The position numbers and the translations under genes are program-made. DNA of 64,000 bases from assembly GCA_018242585.1 (NCBI GenBank), contig JAFEBQ010000003.1, positions 97,151 through 161,150 of the forward strand. The letters are read 5' to 3'. The stretch comes from Planctomycetota bacterium (GTDB lineage Bacteria; Planctomycetota; Planctomycetia; Pirellulales; PNKZ01). This document shows, piece after piece, positions 8,005-15,070 of this stretch (positions are counted from its first letter, which is position 1; each line of letters starts with the position of its first letter). Below the pieces are notes generated by a model that was not told the DNA's origin, searched no databases, and was given only the letters and a program-made list of their open reading frames with translations.

Positions 8005-8515
8005 GCAGATCGCTCCGGCAGAGGACAATGATCGTTCGATGGCTCGGAAAGAAGCCGGCATTTTAGGGGCAATTTCACCCGCAAGCCAATCGTTTTCCGT
8101 GAAGCCGAGGATGACGGAAATCTCGGGCACGCGCACCCCCCTGGGGAAGGTTTCGCCCAGCGAGGCCAGACCGGCCACGAAGGGCGCAACGGCCAGAACG
8201 CGATGGTCCGCCGACTAGCGCGCCTCGGGACCACGCTCGACATCCTGTTCGCCGAACGGGTGACGTAAGGGGCGATGCGGGTGACCTGTAGCCGAAGTCG
8301 TTGGACTTCGGAGCATTGAACGTGATTCAGCCTGAAGTCTGACGAGTTCAGCCACAGTTAGGCTGCCGCCGTACTTGGCGATTCCTTGCTTTCGCGTTAT
8401 TCGTTGGCCCTCGGGCCCCGACGATTGACCCGCGCCGCGCGACCAGCCAAGATTGAGCGTTGCCAGCCGCACCGCATCGCTAGCCCTTCACTTGCCCTCG
8501 CGAAAGGTTTCTGTC
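8005..8515. other. Divergent intergenic region between sulfatases, with a hairpin
   Basis: This 511-bp gap separates the divergent sulfatases and should hold both promoters. The only clear structure is a near-perfect hairpin CCGAAGTCGTTGGACTTCGG (8291-8311), followed by a related partial copy (about 8330-8355) with TGAAGTCTGACGAGTTCA. No convincing gene or promoter pair could be assigned. Confidence 0.5.
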
Positions 8516-10054
8516 ATGGCCCGCTCGCACGTGTTCCCATTGCGCTTGGTCCGTCTGGCCTGCACCTTCGTCGTGGCGACGCTCGGCTTGTCATTAGCCG
8601 CCGAGCGAGCGAGCGCCGCGCCGAAGCCGCCGAACATCGTGTTCATTTTGGCGGATGATCTGGGTTACGCCGACATCAGTTGCTTTGGCCAGCAGAAATA
8701 CCAGACGCCGAACATCGACCGGCTGGCCGCCGAAGGGATGCGATTCACCCAGCACTACGCTGGCTGTGCCGTCTGTGCGCCGTCGCGTTGCGTGCTGATG
8801 ACCGGGCTGCACCCGGGGCACTCCTTCGTTCGCAACAATCGCGAGGCCAAGCCCGAGGGGCAGTTCCCGGTGCCGGCCGACACGGTGACGCTCCCCAAGC
8901 TGTTGCAAGAGCTGGGCTACGTGACCGGCGGCTACGGCAAGTGGGGCCTTGGCGGGCCCGAGTCGACCGGGCGGCCGCTGCGGCAAGGGTTCACTCATTT
9001 CTACGGCATCAACTGCCAGCGGGTCGCCCACAGCCACTATCCCGATCACCTGTGGAACGACGACCAGCGCGTCGATCTTGATGGCGCGGTCGATGGCCAC
9101 GCCAAGTTCCCGGTCGGCGCCGACCCGACCAGCGCCGCGTCGTTCGCCCCCTTCATCGGCAAGCACTATGCGCCCGACATGATCACCGCCGCGGCGTTGC
9201 AGTTCGTGCGCGATAACAAGGACCAGCCGTTCTTCTTGTACTTCCCGTCGATCATTCCACACGTGTCGTTGCAGGTGCCGGACGACTCGCTGGCCGCGTA
9301 CGCCGACAAGTATCCCGAGGAGCCCTACGTGGGCAAGCAAGGTTACGTGCCGGTCTTCAAGCCTCACGCCACCTACGCGGCCATGGTCACGCGGCTTGAT
9401 CGGCACGTGGGACAGTTGCTCGATCTGCTCAAGGAACTGAAGCTCGACGACAACACGATCGTGGTCTTCAGCTCGGACAATGGACCGGTTTACGACCGCG
9501 TCGGCGGAGCCGATAGCGAGTTCTTCCATTCGGCCGGGTCGTTTCGCGGCTTCAAAGGATCGCTCTACGAAGGGGGTGTGCGCGAGCCGACGATCGTGCG
9601 CTGGCCAGGGCACACGCCAGCTGGCGCCACCTCGGAGCGCGTGTCGGGCTTTGAGGATTGGCTGCCGACGCTGCTGGAAGTGGCCGGTGGCAAGTCGCTG
9701 GTGCCGGCACGTTGCGACGGGATCAGTCTGGTGCCGACGTTGAACGGCCAGACGCAAGCCGAGCGGCCATTCTTGTATCGTGAGTTTTCGGCCTACGACG
9801 GCTTTCAAAGCGTGCGAGTCGGCGACTGGAAAGGAATTCGCACCGACTTGAACCCGCGACAGAAGAAGCGCGAGCCGAACCGGCACATCGAGCTGTACAA
9901 CCTGCGCACCGACGTTGGCGAGACGAAGGATGTCTCGGCCGAGCATCCCGAGCTGGTGGCGAAGATCGAGCGGATCATGACCGAGCAACACACGCCGTCG
10001 GCGGATTTCCCCTTCCCGGCCATCGATGCCCCGTCGGCAGCGGAGAAGAAGTAA
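8516..10054 (+). CDS. Exported sulfatase (S1 type)
   Basis: The start at 8516 has a GAAAGG ribosome-binding site and produces a signal peptide (MARSHVFPLRLVRLACTFVVATLGLSLAAE, cleavage near residue 35). The 512-residue protein has the formylglycine signature CAPSR (Cys87-Arg91) after the metal-binding VFILADDLGYADIS. Further S1-family motifs are GYGKWGLG and VFSSDNGP. The GLHPGHSFVRNN segment matches arylsulfatase A/GALNS-like members common in planctomycetes. Expected function is hydrolysis of sulfate esters on polysaccharides outside the cytoplasm after maturation by a formylglycine-generating enzyme (not in this window). It is divergent from the sulfatase at 6631-8004, so a shared regulatory region is possible. 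Confidence 0.88.
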   Translation: MARSHVFPLRLVRLACTFVVATLGLSLAAERASAAPKPPNIVFILADDLGYADISCFGQQKYQTPNIDRLAAEGMRFTQHYAGCAVCAPSRCVLMTGLHPGHSFVRNNREAKPEGQFPVPADTVTLPKLLQELGYVTGGYGKWGLGGPESTGRPLRQGFTHFYGINCQRVAHSHYPDHLWNDDQRVDLDGAVDGHAKFPVGADPTSAASFAPFIGKHYAPDMITAAALQFVRDNKDQPFFLYFPSIIPHVSLQVPDDSLAAYADKYPEEPYVGKQGYVPVFKPHATYAAMVTRLDRHVGQLLDLLKELKLDDNTIVVFSSDNGPVYDRVGGADSEFFHSAGSFRGFKGSLYEGGVREPTIVRWPGHTPAGATSERVSGFEDWLPTLLEVAGGKSLVPARCDGISLVPTLNGQTQAERPFLYREFSAYDGFQSVRVGDWKGIRTDLNPRQKKREPNRHIELYNLRTDVGETKDVSAEHPELVAKIERIMTEQHTPSADFPFPAIDAPSAAEKK

Positions 10055-10056
10055 TA

Positions 10057-10369
10057 CCAACCACGACGACACGACGGCACGACGGAGAAGGATTTACCAC
10101 GGAGACACAGAGGACACGGAGAAGACGTGGGGAAGTGGGGGTGTTGAGACGTGGAGGTGTAAACGACCTCTCTGCTCACGGCCCGCAGTTCGCGATAGCG
10201 ACTCCCCACCCGCTACTTCCCCACATCCCGACCTCTTCTTTCTTTGCGTTCTTCGCGTCTTTGCGGTTCAATATTTCTGCTCTCTTCGCTTCTTGCGTCG
10301 TGTCCGTCGTGGTCGGATTCTCTTCAATAAAGACCTCTCCGTATCCTCCGTGCCTCTGTGGTGAATCCT
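10057..10369. repeat. Stacked inverted repeats (families a, b, c)
   Basis: The 327-bp gap holds left arms of the ACCACGACGACACGACGG family (c, 10060-10084) and the ACCACGGAGACACAGAGG family (a, 10096-10122). Their complements lie on the right (c at 10289-10316, a at 10339-10366). A right arm of the GCAAAGACGC family (b, 10234-10265) lies between and has no left partner. A GTGGGG-rich stretch (10127-10165) with CCCCAC complements near 10204-10226 adds another pair. No gene is seen. Confidence 0.75.
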
Positions 10370-10381
10370 GTAGCTCCTCTC

Positions 10382-10804
10382 ATGAAGTCCCACACTGAGT
10401 ATCTGACGTTCAACCTGCCGGCGCGGATGGCCTTTGAGAACATCACGCCAACCATCGAGCGGATCGTCAAGCAGAGCACGATTCAGGAAGGGCTCTGCCT
10501 GGTCAACGCCATGCACATCACGGCTAGCGTGTTCATCAACGACGACGAGTCAGGCCTGCACCAGGACTATAAGAAATGGCTCGAAGGGCTGGCCCCGTTC
10601 GACGCGTCGCCGGCGCGCTATGCCCACAACCGGACGGGCGAGGACAACGCCGACGCCCACCTGAAGCGGCAAGTGATGGGTCGCGAAGTGGTCGTGGCCG
10701 TCACCAAGGGGAAGCTCGACTTCGGCCCCTGGGAGCAAATCTTCTACGGCGAGTTCGACGGCCGCCGCCCGAAACGCGTCTTGGTCAAAGTCATCGGCGA
10801 GTGA
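10382..10804 (+). CDS. yjbQ: YjbQ/UPF0047 family protein
   Basis: A 140-residue cytosolic protein of the YjbQ/UPF0047 family, matching its usual size of about 130-140. Family features visible are the N-terminal [18 protein letters not shown], the [18 protein letters not shown] segment with its conserved His, [13 protein letters not shown] with paired Asp/His, and the closing [13 protein letters not shown]. Members form a trimeric beta-barrel, and E. coli YjbQ has been reported to have weak thiamine-phosphate synthase activity; the real role is unresolved. The gene is solitary, directly after a long repeat-filled spacer, and is followed by another repeat array. Confidence 0.85.
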   Translation: MKSHTEYLTFNLPARMAFENITPTIERIVKQSTIQEGLCLVNAMHITASVFINDDESGLHQDYKKWLEGLAPFDASPARYAHNRTGEDNADAHLKRQVMGREVVVAVTKGKLDFGPWEQIFYGEFDGRRPKRVLVKVIGE

Positions 10805-10810
10805 GGCGGA

Positions 10811-10855
10811 TTAGCCACAGAGGCACGGTGACACGGAGTTCGGCACGGAGAGAAA
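10811..10855 (+). repeat. Single arm of CACGGAG family (family a)
   Basis: TTAGCCACAGAGGCACGG is followed by GTGACACGGAGTTCGGCACGGAG words. A shorter copy in the same orientation (ACACGGAACTTGGCACGGAGG) lies at 11027-11047, so here the family appears as flanking direct copies around a composite palindrome instead of an inverted pair. Confidence 0.65.
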
Positions 10856-10884
10856 AGACGGGATTGAGAAGAAGCATGAACCGT

Positions 10885-11021
10885 GGGTAGCCCGGACAAC
10901 TTGTTTGTCCGGGTCGCGCTAGCGACAAGAGGGAGCAGAAGTCGCGCTGCGAGAGTTTCAATCCAAAATCGAGTCCTCTTGTTGCTGCGCAACCCCGACA
11001 AGCGAGTTGTCGGGGCTACCC
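10885..11021. repeat. Composite four-hairpin palindrome, copy 1
   Basis: Order of parts: outer hairpin GGACAACTTGTTTGTCC, inner hairpin GTCGCGCTAGCGAC, AAGAGG, a centre of about 40 bp, CCTCTT, inner hairpin GTTGCTGCGCAAC, then outer hairpin CCCGACAAGCGAGTTGTCGGG, bounded by GGTAGCCC and GGGCTACC. Related copies lie at 12634, 37076, 40556 and 52177. Confidence 0.8.
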
Positions 11022-11055
11022 AGCTGACACGGAACTTGGCACGGAGGTGGCGAGA

Positions 11056-11436
11056 ATGGGGCAAAACATGAGCAAAGCCAAAATTGCGACGCTTAATCGA
11101 CAAAGCAAAAAGAGTAATCGAAAGCAGGGTCGCCAAGTTTGGGTGGTGATGCATTACGAGGTATTGGGGCCGCGTCGTAGGCCATACTTCGACGCCCTGC
11201 AATTTCATGTCGCCTCTTCGCTCAAGGGAGCAGAAACATGGATTCGCTCCGTGGGCGTCGAGTCACATAGTTGGTGGCAGGTGCATCCGTACATCATTGA
11301 CGACCAGTCCGGCGAAGAAGGCGACCAGATCGTCTATTTCAGTTATCGTGGTAAGCGACTCGCGGCGGCTCCTCAAAAGCGTGCGCTAGCGGCGTACGAC
11401 AAGTTGCCTGCGAGTCGCTTCAAAGGTTGGGGCTAG
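11056..11436 (+). CDS. Hypothetical protein
   Basis: The ATG at 11056 is preceded by a GGAGG at an 8-bp distance and yields 126 residues (MGQNMSKAKIATLN...). The N-terminal 30 residues are Lys/Arg-rich (RQSKKSNRKQGRQ), followed by an alpha/beta-looking body with aromatic clusters (SHSWWQVHPYIIDD, DQIVYFSYRGKRLA). No family was recognised. The gene overlaps nothing of note, and its 3' end is 38 bp from the GH26-like gene start. The Shine-Dalgarno sequence is contributed by a dispersed CACGGAGG repeat, so translation of this gene may depend on the repeat insertion. Confidence 0.5.
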   Translation: MGQNMSKAKIATLNRQSKKSNRKQGRQVWVVMHYEVLGPRRRPYFDALQFHVASSLKGAETWIRSVGVESHSWWQVHPYIIDDQSGEEGDQIVYFSYRGKRLAAAPQKRALAAYDKLPASRFKGWG

Positions 11437-11474
11437 TGCCAAGGTTCGATCATGGACGGAGATTCGAGAGAACA

Positions 11475-12548
11475 ATGAAACAGATTCTTGCTCTGATTGT
11501 TGGGTTATGCGTCGCTTCTTTGGGTGACGCCGCGGAGCCGGCGGCTGAACCCGCGTTGGGTACCTATCACTGGCCCGTGGGCACCGCTGGTGTCGATGCG
11601 TTTGCTGGCTGGTTGAATCGGCCGGCGGTGTGGGGACTGGATTTCATTGGCGGCGAGTCGTGGGACAACGTCGAGTGGCCCACCTATTGGCTCGACGCCT
11701 GGGGCAAGTGGACTGCAGCCAAGCCGGGCCGGCGGTTGATCCTGGCCGTGCCAATGCTCGCCGGCCCGGTTGACGGCAGCGGGCCGAAGCAAGGGACCAA
11801 GGGGGTCAACGTGCCGGTCTCGCTGGCGCGCGGCGCGGCCGGCGACTACAACCAGCACTTCCGCCAACTGGCCGAGAACCTGGTGGCCTACAAGCTGACC
11901 GACACGATCCTGCGACCCGGCTGGGAGTTCAACGGCGGCTGGTACACCTGGCGCGCCAAGGCCGATCCGCAAGCCTTCGCCGAGTACTGGCGGCAGATCG
12001 TTACCACCATGCGCGGCGTGCCGGGCTGCGAGCAGTTGCAGTTCTGTTGGAACCCGACGCTCGGCGATCAGGATTTTCCGGCCGACGAGGCCTGGCCCGG
12101 CGACAAGTTCGTCGACTATGTCGGCGTCGACGTGTACGACGAGACCTGGAACGTGAACACCTACCCGTGGCCAGCCGACGCGACGGTTGCCGAGATCGCC
12201 GCCCGGCAACGGAAGGTCTGGGAAGAATGGATCTACTACAGTCCGCGCGGGCTGAAGTTCTGGACCGAGTTCGCTCAGAAGCACAGCAAGCCGTTGGCGA
12301 TTCCCGAGTGGGGATTGAACCGCCGGCCCGACGGCCACGGGGGTCAGGACAACGTCCACTTCATCGAGCAGATGCACGCGTTCGTCAACGACCCGGCGAA
12401 CCGCGTGGCGTTTCACTGTTATTTCGACGTGAACGATTCCGAAGGTGGCAACCACCAGCTGTCGCCGGGCCCGGCCAAGTCCGAAAAGCGCGAAGGGACC
12501 GAGTTCCCGAAATCATCCGCGCGGTTCAAGGAGTTGTTTGGGAAGTAA
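11475..12548 (+). CDS. Secreted GH26-like glycoside hydrolase
   Basis: The ATG at 11475 gives a signal peptide (MKQILALIVGLCVASLGDAAE) and a 357-residue (beta/alpha)8-type glycoside hydrolase. Two glutamates fall where clan GH-A/GH26 enzymes have their acid/base and nucleophile: Glu151 in RPGWEFNGGWYTW and Glu278 in LAIPEWGLNRR. Family GH26 is mostly beta-mannanases, with some lichenase- or xylanase-type members. The WEFNGGW and FCWNP signatures support the assignment, but the specificity (mannan versus other beta-glycan) cannot be read. It is exported and monocistronic. The nearby sulfatases suggest a general polysaccharide-degrading lifestyle but are not co-operonic. Confidence 0.7.
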   Translation: MKQILALIVGLCVASLGDAAEPAAEPALGTYHWPVGTAGVDAFAGWLNRPAVWGLDFIGGESWDNVEWPTYWLDAWGKWTAAKPGRRLILAVPMLAGPVDGSGPKQGTKGVNVPVSLARGAAGDYNQHFRQLAENLVAYKLTDTILRPGWEFNGGWYTWRAKADPQAFAEYWRQIVTTMRGVPGCEQLQFCWNPTLGDQDFPADEAWPGDKFVDYVGVDVYDETWNVNTYPWPADATVAEIAARQRKVWEEWIYYSPRGLKFWTEFAQKHSKPLAIPEWGLNRRPDGHGGQDNVHFIEQMHAFVNDPANRVAFHCYFDVNDSEGGNHQLSPGPAKSEKREGTEFPKSSARFKELFGK

Positions 12549-12633
12549 GCGTGACGAGTGGCCCTCGCGCGTTGGCTCTGTCTTGTCAGTGGTCAATAGT
12601 CCGTTGGAATGTCTTTAACAACGGACAAACAGC

Positions 12634-12772
12634 GGGGTAGCCTGGACAACTTGTTGTCCGGGTCGCGCGAGCGACGGGAGGACGCAGTGCGGGTTTCGAT
12701 GCTCGCTTTACGCCGTAGCACGATCCCTCTTGTTGCTGCGCAACCCCGACAAGCGAGTTGTCGGGGCTACCC
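12634..12772. repeat. Composite four-hairpin palindrome, copy 2
   Basis: Same layout as the copy at 10885: GGTAGCC boundary, outer hairpin GGACAACTTGTTGTCC, inner GTCGCGCGAGCGAC, GGGAGG; then CCCTCTTG, TTGCTGCGCAA and CCCGACAAGCGAGTTGTCGGG, closing with GGCTACCC. It sits in an 861-bp gene-free stretch (12549-13409). A partial GTCCGTTG-type arm lies just upstream (12590-12632). Confidence 0.8.
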
Positions 12773-12803
12773 GATATTTTGCTTTCGCACGGCGTAGCCG
12801 TTA

Positions 12804-13003
12804 GCACCAAAGGTGCGGCCCCATACCAGCGCGGGACAACGCCCCACGTTTTCGGGCGCCAAATTGTTTGAAGGGCTGAAGGCCCGCCCCATCTCCGTTC
12901 CGTGTCACCGCGAGGATGGGTCGGGCTTTCAGCCCTTGATCCCTATTCAATCGCGACGATCTGGGGCGTTGCCCCAGGCTGGTATGTGCCGGGCCTTTGG
13001 CCC
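12804..13003. mobile_element. Gene-less derivative of the RAYT element (MITE/BIME-like)
   Basis: The left half has CACCAAAGGTGCGGCCCCATACCAGC...GGGACAACGCCCC (12804-12846) and AAGGGCTGAAGGCCCGCCCC (about 12870-12890). The right half has GATGGGTCGGGCTTTCAGCCCTT (about 12914-12936) and TGGGGCGTTGCCCCAGGCTGGTATG...GGGCCTTTGGCCC (12962-13002). These are the same blocks, in the same mirrored order, as the ends of the RAYT element at 5661-6302. Here only about 25 bp replaces the transposase gene. This fits a non-autonomous element mobilised in trans. Confidence 0.75.
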
Positions 13004-13011
13004 TCAATTCG

Positions 13012-13093
13012 TCAGTGATTAGTTGTCCGTTGCCAGTTGCACTCCACTGGAATGCCTTTATCAACGGACCACGGACCACTAACAACGGACAAT
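13012..13093. repeat. Inverted repeat of GTCCGTTG words (family g)
   Basis: The left arm GTCAGTGATTAGTTGTCCGT...CCAGTTG and the right arm CAACGGACCACGGACCACT...CAACGGACAA enclose a short centre. Together with the two preceding elements this fills the 12549-13409 gap, leaving about 300 bp before the next start with no recognised feature. Confidence 0.7.
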
Positions 13094-13409
13094 ATGCCGC
13101 CGCTAGCAGCGGCATTTCCCGCAAACTTCGCGTAACTTTACATGCGACGCGGCAAACTGCGTAGCCTGTGAGGAAAAGGCGCAAAAGCATCAAAAGCCGG
13201 TTGTGACGCGCCGATAAGGTCTGCTGAGCGACTCGGTTCTGACGCCGGCGAAGAGTCTATCTTCCATGCCGGCTTTGCCACCGGGTTGCTCGCCGGCGAC
13301 GCTCGCACGTCGCCAATGCCGATCGGTCGCACCGCGCGAGCTGTCGGCCGCAGCCCATCAACATTTCAAGCCCCAGTCGTCTGGTCGATCGAAAGGGAGT
13401 TCGAGACCC

Positions 13410-14927
13410 ATGGTGCAACTCATCCATCCTCGCATGGTTCGCTGGGTAGGAACCGTGGCAGTGGCTTTGGCTGGCACGATGAGCCAAGCGCCGCGACTGG
13501 CGGCGGCTGAACCCAAGGTCGAAGCGTCCACGCCGGCCGCCGCGCCGGGCTTGTTGCCGGTGGCCGAGCCGCAAACCCTGCAGGCTCAGCCCGGCGACGT
13601 CGAAGTCGTCCAGGAGCGCTATCCCAACCGCAAGATCAAGGTCGAGCGTCAGGTCATTCGCGACGCCTCGGGCGACATCGTCAATCACGGTCAATGGACC
13701 ATGTGGAGCGAGACCGGCCGGCTGATGGTGCGCGGCGAATGCCGCAACGGCGCTCGGCATGGCACCTGGGTCCGACACTTCGACGCCGGCGAAGCTTCGT
13801 GCTTGAACAACACCTGGGGCAAGCTGTTCAAGGCCCCATTCCTGGCCACCGGCACGTTCGTCGATGGCAAGCTGACCGGCGTGTGGGCGATTGTCGACGC
13901 CGACGAGCGCCCGGTGGCGCGTTGGGAATATGAACAAGGCCTGCGCCACGGCAAGAGCGTCTGGTACTTCCCCGATGGAAACGCCTGGCGCGAAGTCGAA
14001 TACCGCGACGGCGAAATCGACGGCCGCCTGATTGAGTATTCCTCCGACAAGAAGGTCGTGGCCGACGAGACCTACTCGGCTGGCCGCCGCCGCGGCATCA
14101 AGGTCGAATGGTTCTCGCCGGGTGTCAAGAAGACCCAGGCCGAGTTCCTGTTCGCGCTCGATCGAACCGAGACTCGCGAAGATTGGCTGGCCGGTGCGAG
14201 CGAGACCAAGGTCATCGGCAAGGACGGCCACGACGAGCGAGACGGCACCTACACCGTCTGGTATCGCAACGGCCAGAAGGCGATGGAAGGAACCTTCCGC
14301 AACGACGAGCCGAACGGCAAGTTCTCGTGGTGGCACCCGAGCGGCCAGCGGGCCATCGAGGGGCACTACACCGCCGGCCAACAGAGCGATCGTTGGCAAT
14401 GGTGGTACGACAGCGGCCGCAAGCAGATCGTCGGTCAATACACCAAGGGGGAACAGATCGGCGAATGGAGTTGGTACAACACCGACGGGCAAGCGACCCA
14501 ATCGATCGTCTATAACATTGGCGCTGGCGCGCCGGCCGTGCAAGAAGACTTCGACAGCCCGGCCATGCCGCCGGTGCCGGAGCCGCAACTGACCAGCGCG
14601 CCAAAGTCGCTGTCGAACGTCTCGCGAAGCGCGGTCAAGATGCCCACCGCGCCGCAAGGAGAAAAGACCGCGCGACCGGCCGCGAAGGCCAAGTCTGACG
14701 GCAAACGCGCCGAGGCGAAGGGGATGCTCGAACTAAAGCCGGCGGTGGCGCTCAAGCCGATCGCGGCCGAGGAAGCGTCGGTCCCCGCGGCCCAGCCGCC
14801 GTTGGCCGCCGAGGCGCGTCCGTCGCTGACTTCGCTGGACGAGCCGGCTCTGCTGGAAGTTCAGCCATCGGCCCAACCGGCCAAGCGCCCTGGGCGGCAA
14901 GCGGTTCGCCCGGCCAAGCAGCGCTAA
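13410..14927 (+). CDS. Secreted MORN/YwqK-type repeat protein
   Basis: The ATG at 13410 follows GAAAGGGAG and gives a signal peptide (hydrophobic VRWVGTVAVALAGTMS, cleavage near AAAE, residue 34) in a 505-residue protein. Residues about 60-375 contain MORN_2/YwqK-type repeats with the usual G-x-W or G-x(n)-Y/W-x(2)-G pattern: NHGQWTMWSETGRLMVRGE, RHGTWVRHFDAGE, RDGTYTVWYRNGQKAMEG, PNGKFSWWHPSGQRAIEG and SDRWQWWYDSGRKQIVGQY. The C-terminal 125 residues are Ala/Pro/Lys-rich and probably disordered. MORN proteins act as scaffolds, often membrane- or wall-associated; no enzyme domain is seen. A strong terminator follows directly. Confidence 0.75.
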   Translation: MVQLIHPRMVRWVGTVAVALAGTMSQAPRLAAAEPKVEASTPAAAPGLLPVAEPQTLQAQPGDVEVVQERYPNRKIKVERQVIRDASGDIVNHGQWTMWSETGRLMVRGECRNGARHGTWVRHFDAGEASCLNNTWGKLFKAPFLATGTFVDGKLTGVWAIVDADERPVARWEYEQGLRHGKSVWYFPDGNAWREVEYRDGEIDGRLIEYSSDKKVVADETYSAGRRRGIKVEWFSPGVKKTQAEFLFALDRTETREDWLAGASETKVIGKDGHDERDGTYTVWYRNGQKAMEGTFRNDEPNGKFSWWHPSGQRAIEGHYTAGQQSDRWQWWYDSGRKQIVGQYTKGEQIGEWSWYNTDGQATQSIVYNIGAGAPAVQEDFDSPAMPPVPEPQLTSAPKSLSNVSRSAVKMPTAPQGEKTARPAAKAKSDGKRAEAKGMLELKPAVALKPIAAEEASVPAAQPPLAAEARPSLTSLDEPALLEVQPSAQPAKRPGRQAVRPAKQR

Positions 14928-14958
14928 ACCGCGCCGCGTGACAGCTCCGTGATTGCCG

Positions 14959-14994
14959 CCCCGGCCAGTCCCCGCGGACTAGCCGGGGTTTTTT
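14959..14994 (+). terminator. Rho-independent terminator
   Basis: The stem CCCCGGC (14959-14965) pairs with GCCGGGG (14982-14988), extended inside by AGTCC (14967-14971) and GGACT (14976-14980), and is followed by a six-T run (14989-14994). It lies 32 bp after the MORN-protein stop and separates that gene from the kinase gene. Confidence 0.9.
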
Positions 14995-15070
14995 CTTGCG
15001 CCGCGGAGTAAGATGAAGGGGTTGCTTCGCGCCATGAGCCGCGCCGCCATCGTTTTCGTGCAGCAGCCGC

